Assembly (NCBI GenBank): GCA_036785705.1
Contig: JAWUZG010000970.1
Span: forward strand, 4,498,501-4,562,500
DNA length: 64,000 bases
Direction: 5' to 3'
Source: Acanthornis magna
Taxonomy: Eukaryota > Chordata > Aves > Passeriformes > Acanthizidae
The position numbers and the translations under genes were made by a program. Below are positions 60,444-64,000 of this stretch, piece by piece. Numbering within the stretch: the first letter of the stretch is position 1; each line of letters starts with the position of its first letter. The notes beneath the pieces are model-generated. The model saw only the letters and a program-made list of their open reading frames with translations. It did not search any database and was not told where the DNA came from.

Positions 60444-63400
60444 TAAAGTCACGTTTTCCATCCAATACAAATGTGATTACAGTCCTGAAGGAGAACAGGA
60501 GGAGCGAGATGCTACCAACTTGCAAACCACCATTTCCTATTCTCCTGCCGTCCTTGTCCTCTCACATAAGGCCAAAGCAAGGGTGAGGTCCCCCTTTCTC
60601 CAGTACAACCCAGGGTACATGAGCTAAGACCAGTAGGAGGAGGAAATGGGGGAGCAAGCGCTGCCCAGAAAAGACTGGGAAGGAAGAAGGGAGACGTATC
60701 CATTTACAAGTTATAATTTTGTCAACAATCTAAATTTGGTTTTAAATTAAATATTAGCAATAAATGCAGAGAGAAAAGATTTCCAAAATGCATGACAAAG
60801 GAAGTGCTGGGAGCATATGTCTTTTCAACAACTCAACAGATGTCTTTCCCTCCCAGTTATCCCAGCCCATCCATTTAAGTTCCTCTATACTTTTAGGAGC
60901 TGAAGCCCTCAGCCCCTGCTGTTTGTAGATTAGCTTCAGAAGAAATCCCTATAGACCTGATGCTTTTACACAACCCAAGGTATGGCTTTGGTGGAAGCAG
61001 TGGAAGTGTTCGAAACAGTCTGAAAAAAAAAAGACCCAGTGGATGTACATCTCAGTAGAAACCCCAAAAGGGGTATTTGATACCACAGGTCAACTAGCCA
61101 CTTTAAAAAAATTAGGAAAATAAAAAACCAGAAAAAATCTTGCCTCTGATCACTTAATTTGTGTCTCATTTTAGAAAACAGCATTGCTTTACTGCTCAAC
61201 AGGATTGTGATCTTATGATAACAGCTGAGGAAATAAAATCTCTGTTTCTTTTGGCATTTTCTCATTTCAGGATCTGCAGGCTTGGTGATGTTTTTCACTC
61301 TTCATGCTGATATTACTGCAGACAATTCTCTGACTTTTCAGCATCTTATCAAAGGGGCAGCCTGGTGAGTCCACCACTGTCACCTATTTGGGCCATAAAG
61401 CATAATTCTGGTCCTGAAGATTTTCCTTCCTCTGCTCTACAGACTCTCCCATACAAACTTTTGCTTCAAGAATTTCTCGACAGAATAAGGTCATAAGCAG
61501 TTCTTTCTTGAATGACAGTCAATGGTTTGCAAAATGAGACTTCTCAACAGTTAGACAGCTTTCTTTTATACATTTGTATGGAATCTTTTGTTCTCCTTGT
61601 AAGTATAGGCTGAAAGTCCTCTTATGCTTCTAATATAACCCTAGGTCCCACATCCTAGTCTTTGTTCCCTCGATTCCATGTGCCATCTTCAGGTACCATG
61701 GTGCTCATGCTTGTATTTTTCCAGCCTTTCCACAGTGACCCATGACCATTTTCCTTCCTATATCCTAAATAACCTACATGAAGTCCAAGCTTTCACAGAC
61801 ATGTTTGTGACAGCAAATTGATGACTTGACTGCACTGCACACTGAACAATGGGGTTAATTACAAGCAGTAAAATACAAATCTTAGCACGTGATCCTGAAA
61901 CATATCCCAGTGATACTGTGATCACATTGGTGGTGTAAAGCATCAGGATTTATTTAAAACCAATTCAGGTTTTAGCAGAAGAGAAGCAATCCAGTCACTA
62001 GAATGAGTTAATAGAGAAATCTCCAAGAAATGATCTTATGTTGGAAATTTAAAAAGCCTATCCTTATTAGTTTTTCTAGAGGTCTTTTCTAGACAAAAGT
62101 GAGGGAGGAAAATGGGCAAATTCAGGGGACATGTTAAAAAATAAAGAGACAGACATTGTTTTAATATGCATCTAATTTAATTAAAAATAGGAGCATTTAA
62201 ATCTAAAATTTTAGAAATTAATAGAAGGAGTAGTTGCTTCTTGTTTGGTTGGATTTTTTAAATACTAAACAGGAAGGTGAGAAGACCTATCCCAAAATAA
62301 ATGATTAAATAACATGTTTCTCTCAAAATTGAAGTTAGTCCAATTCAGGACCTAAAGAAGGATGTTAAATTACCTGTCAATTCTTGTAAAACCTGGCTCT
62401 GGATCTTAGCCTGTAAAGTGGGCTGTCCATCCAGAGGTGCTTTGAGGTCTTCCAGACAGACTGGAAAGGTTCATCCAACTTCTTGAAAAAAATTACTCCA
62501 ACGGGATGATTTGTACTTTCTCAACAAAGCTCCAAATGGAAGAGGAGCTTCCCTTTGAAAGATTTTAATTAGTCAGGAGACAGTGAGCATCAGAAACGTG
62601 TTGCAGTTCAGCAACCCACCCAGCAATTTTGCTGATTGGAAACATATAGAGGAAATACATTTATTTCCACTTTAGCACTTCTCATATATTCCATACCTAT
62701 TTTTTTCATGTGTTCTTATTTTTAAATACTTAAAGAGGCTGCAAAGTTGTCAGGATAGAGAAAGTATCTGCAGTGTGCTGGAAACCGTCCACACAAAACA
62801 TCCAGACACTAATAGAATAAGAATAAGTGATTGTTTTAATAAAAATTACAAAAGATATCAGAAGTGGGGGACCAGGAATTACTTAGACACATGGAACAAT
62901 TGGAAGTCATTTACCATACTTGAGATGCTTGTGTGTTGCATAAGGCTTTCTCTGGTTACAAATACTGTTGTTTTTGACTGGAAGAAGAGAGGAGGAGGTA
63001 GCAATTTCCAGTGTTCTCTTGCTGATTGTGCTCACACCATTTGTCTCTTTTGACTACTGCATAAACAATGGTTGAAAGTAAAACACAGATCAGGGGTAGG
63101 TTTGAGACACTTAATTCCAAGGTGCCTCTGCATGCTCAGGCTGCAAGCACCAGAATACAAAAAAGTACTCAGAGAAGCTACTTGAATACTAAGAGAGGAA
63201 AGGAAGATGAAGCAGATGAAACAAGGGGATGGGGGGAATGCCAAACAAAAAAACATCAGGCATAGAGTGCAGCAACAGAAGCCCTGGGTAGAGACATGAT
63301 CTGTAATTGTCTGTTGGGCAATGTGGCACCAAGGCTTTCTTTGGGACCAAACTGAAGCTGGGTGGTGGGGGAAGAGGGGGAAATCTGTTTGTGGGTAGAA

Positions 63401-64000
63401 TTCCTGCACTAATAAAGTCATGACTCACTGAATGACTGACAAATGTATAAATTAAATGGTGGTATAGCGAGTTATCTCACACCTACCTTGGAATGTAGTC
63501 AGAAGGAAGAATGTTTTTAAAGGGATGAAAAAATAGTCATTGCACAACTAGAACTAATGGGGAATTAAGTCACAGTAAGCATTCATGGTGTACTTCTGAG
63601 TTTTGGTATGATCTCATATACAATATCACATTCACTCAGGAGTATGTGCAGGGTGGATGGTTCCAAAATTCCTCCTATCACAGCAAAGACTAGTGGTCTT
63701 GCTTTACAAAGCAAAATTTATTCAGCAAGGCCAAAACCAGTTGAATTCAAGGACTTGCATGAATTCTGCTCTGCTGGAGAAGACTCAGTCTTTAACTGAA
63801 ATAAAGTGCTGCTGCTCCACTACACTACAGCACTGCTACCCTATTCCAAGTGGGGATGTGGGCCATTCACCTGCTGGGTCACACCAGGAAAGCCTGGAAA
63901 TGAGTGCTTTTCAGGGACCAAGGTATGGCAGATGAGCAGGAACAGAGGAAACACAACTCAGGTGGATGTAACCCTTCTCTTTTCTTTTAATCTCCAGCTC

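Larger units (their letters stand above)
59753..64000. other. Gene-free unannotated DNA to window end
   Basis: 4.2 kb with no recognised gene. A G12 tract lies at 60271-60282 and a CA tract at 60419-60443. Open frames reach 129 codons (63032-63421, minus) but overlap frames on both strands and show no domain. Confidence 0.5.

Noticed and set aside
63032..63421. 129-codon minus frame with Cys/Phe/Ser-rich content
   Set aside because: Overlaps open frames on the other strand and has no domain; likely chance.
1..64000. CRISPR arrays, operons, phage or plasmid modules
   Set aside because: No regular spacer-repeat arrays and no prokaryotic gene density; the sequence is vertebrate nuclear DNA.

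Overview
This window looks like AT-rich vertebrate nuclear DNA from a bird. The main evidence is four CR1 LINE copies whose 3' ends carry the ATTCTATG-type terminus typical of avian CR1. There is also a thin background of very old amniote repeats (MIR-type SINEs, L2-like reverse transcriptase traces) and low overall repeat density. I could not place the species.

I found no host protein-coding gene, rRNA, tRNA, CRISPR array or prokaryotic-type operon. Open frames are all 164 codons or shorter and none reads as a known host protein. The recognisable peptides belong to decayed retroelements. The window is therefore intergenic or lies inside a very large intron.

Layout. 1-6.9 kb: unannotated DNA with a CA/TA microsatellite and a G13 tract. 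6.9-7.2 kb: CR1 3' end. 7.2-13.7 kb: unannotated. 13.7-14.6 kb: a remnant resembling Ty3/Gypsy gag, followed by a possible LTR-like TATA segment. 19.6-21.3 kb: the longest CR1, with reverse transcriptase and 3' UTR but a destroyed catalytic motif. 22.3-22.5 kb: minus-strand L2-like reverse transcriptase fossil. 26.8-27.8 kb: cluster of MIR-type SINE traces. 30.3 kb: short CR1 tail. 43.3-46.5 kb: dense simple and tandem repeats with a further MIR head. 47.6 and 49.0 kb: a diverged duplicated 70-80 bp segment. 51.0 kb: possible L2-like ORF end. 59.0-59.8 kb: an old amniote repeat and a well preserved CR1 3' end.

The elements do not form a pathway. They record several retrotransposition ages: MIR and L2-like (oldest), a gag-like remnant, and CR1. 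All four CR1 copies point the same way (+). I did not find an undescribed functional system. The best leads are the duplicated segment at 47.6/49.0 kb, the gag-like remnant, the L2-like fossils, the strand-asymmetric A/C tract at 46.2 kb, and several repeat-free AT-rich blocks that could be conserved regulatory elements.
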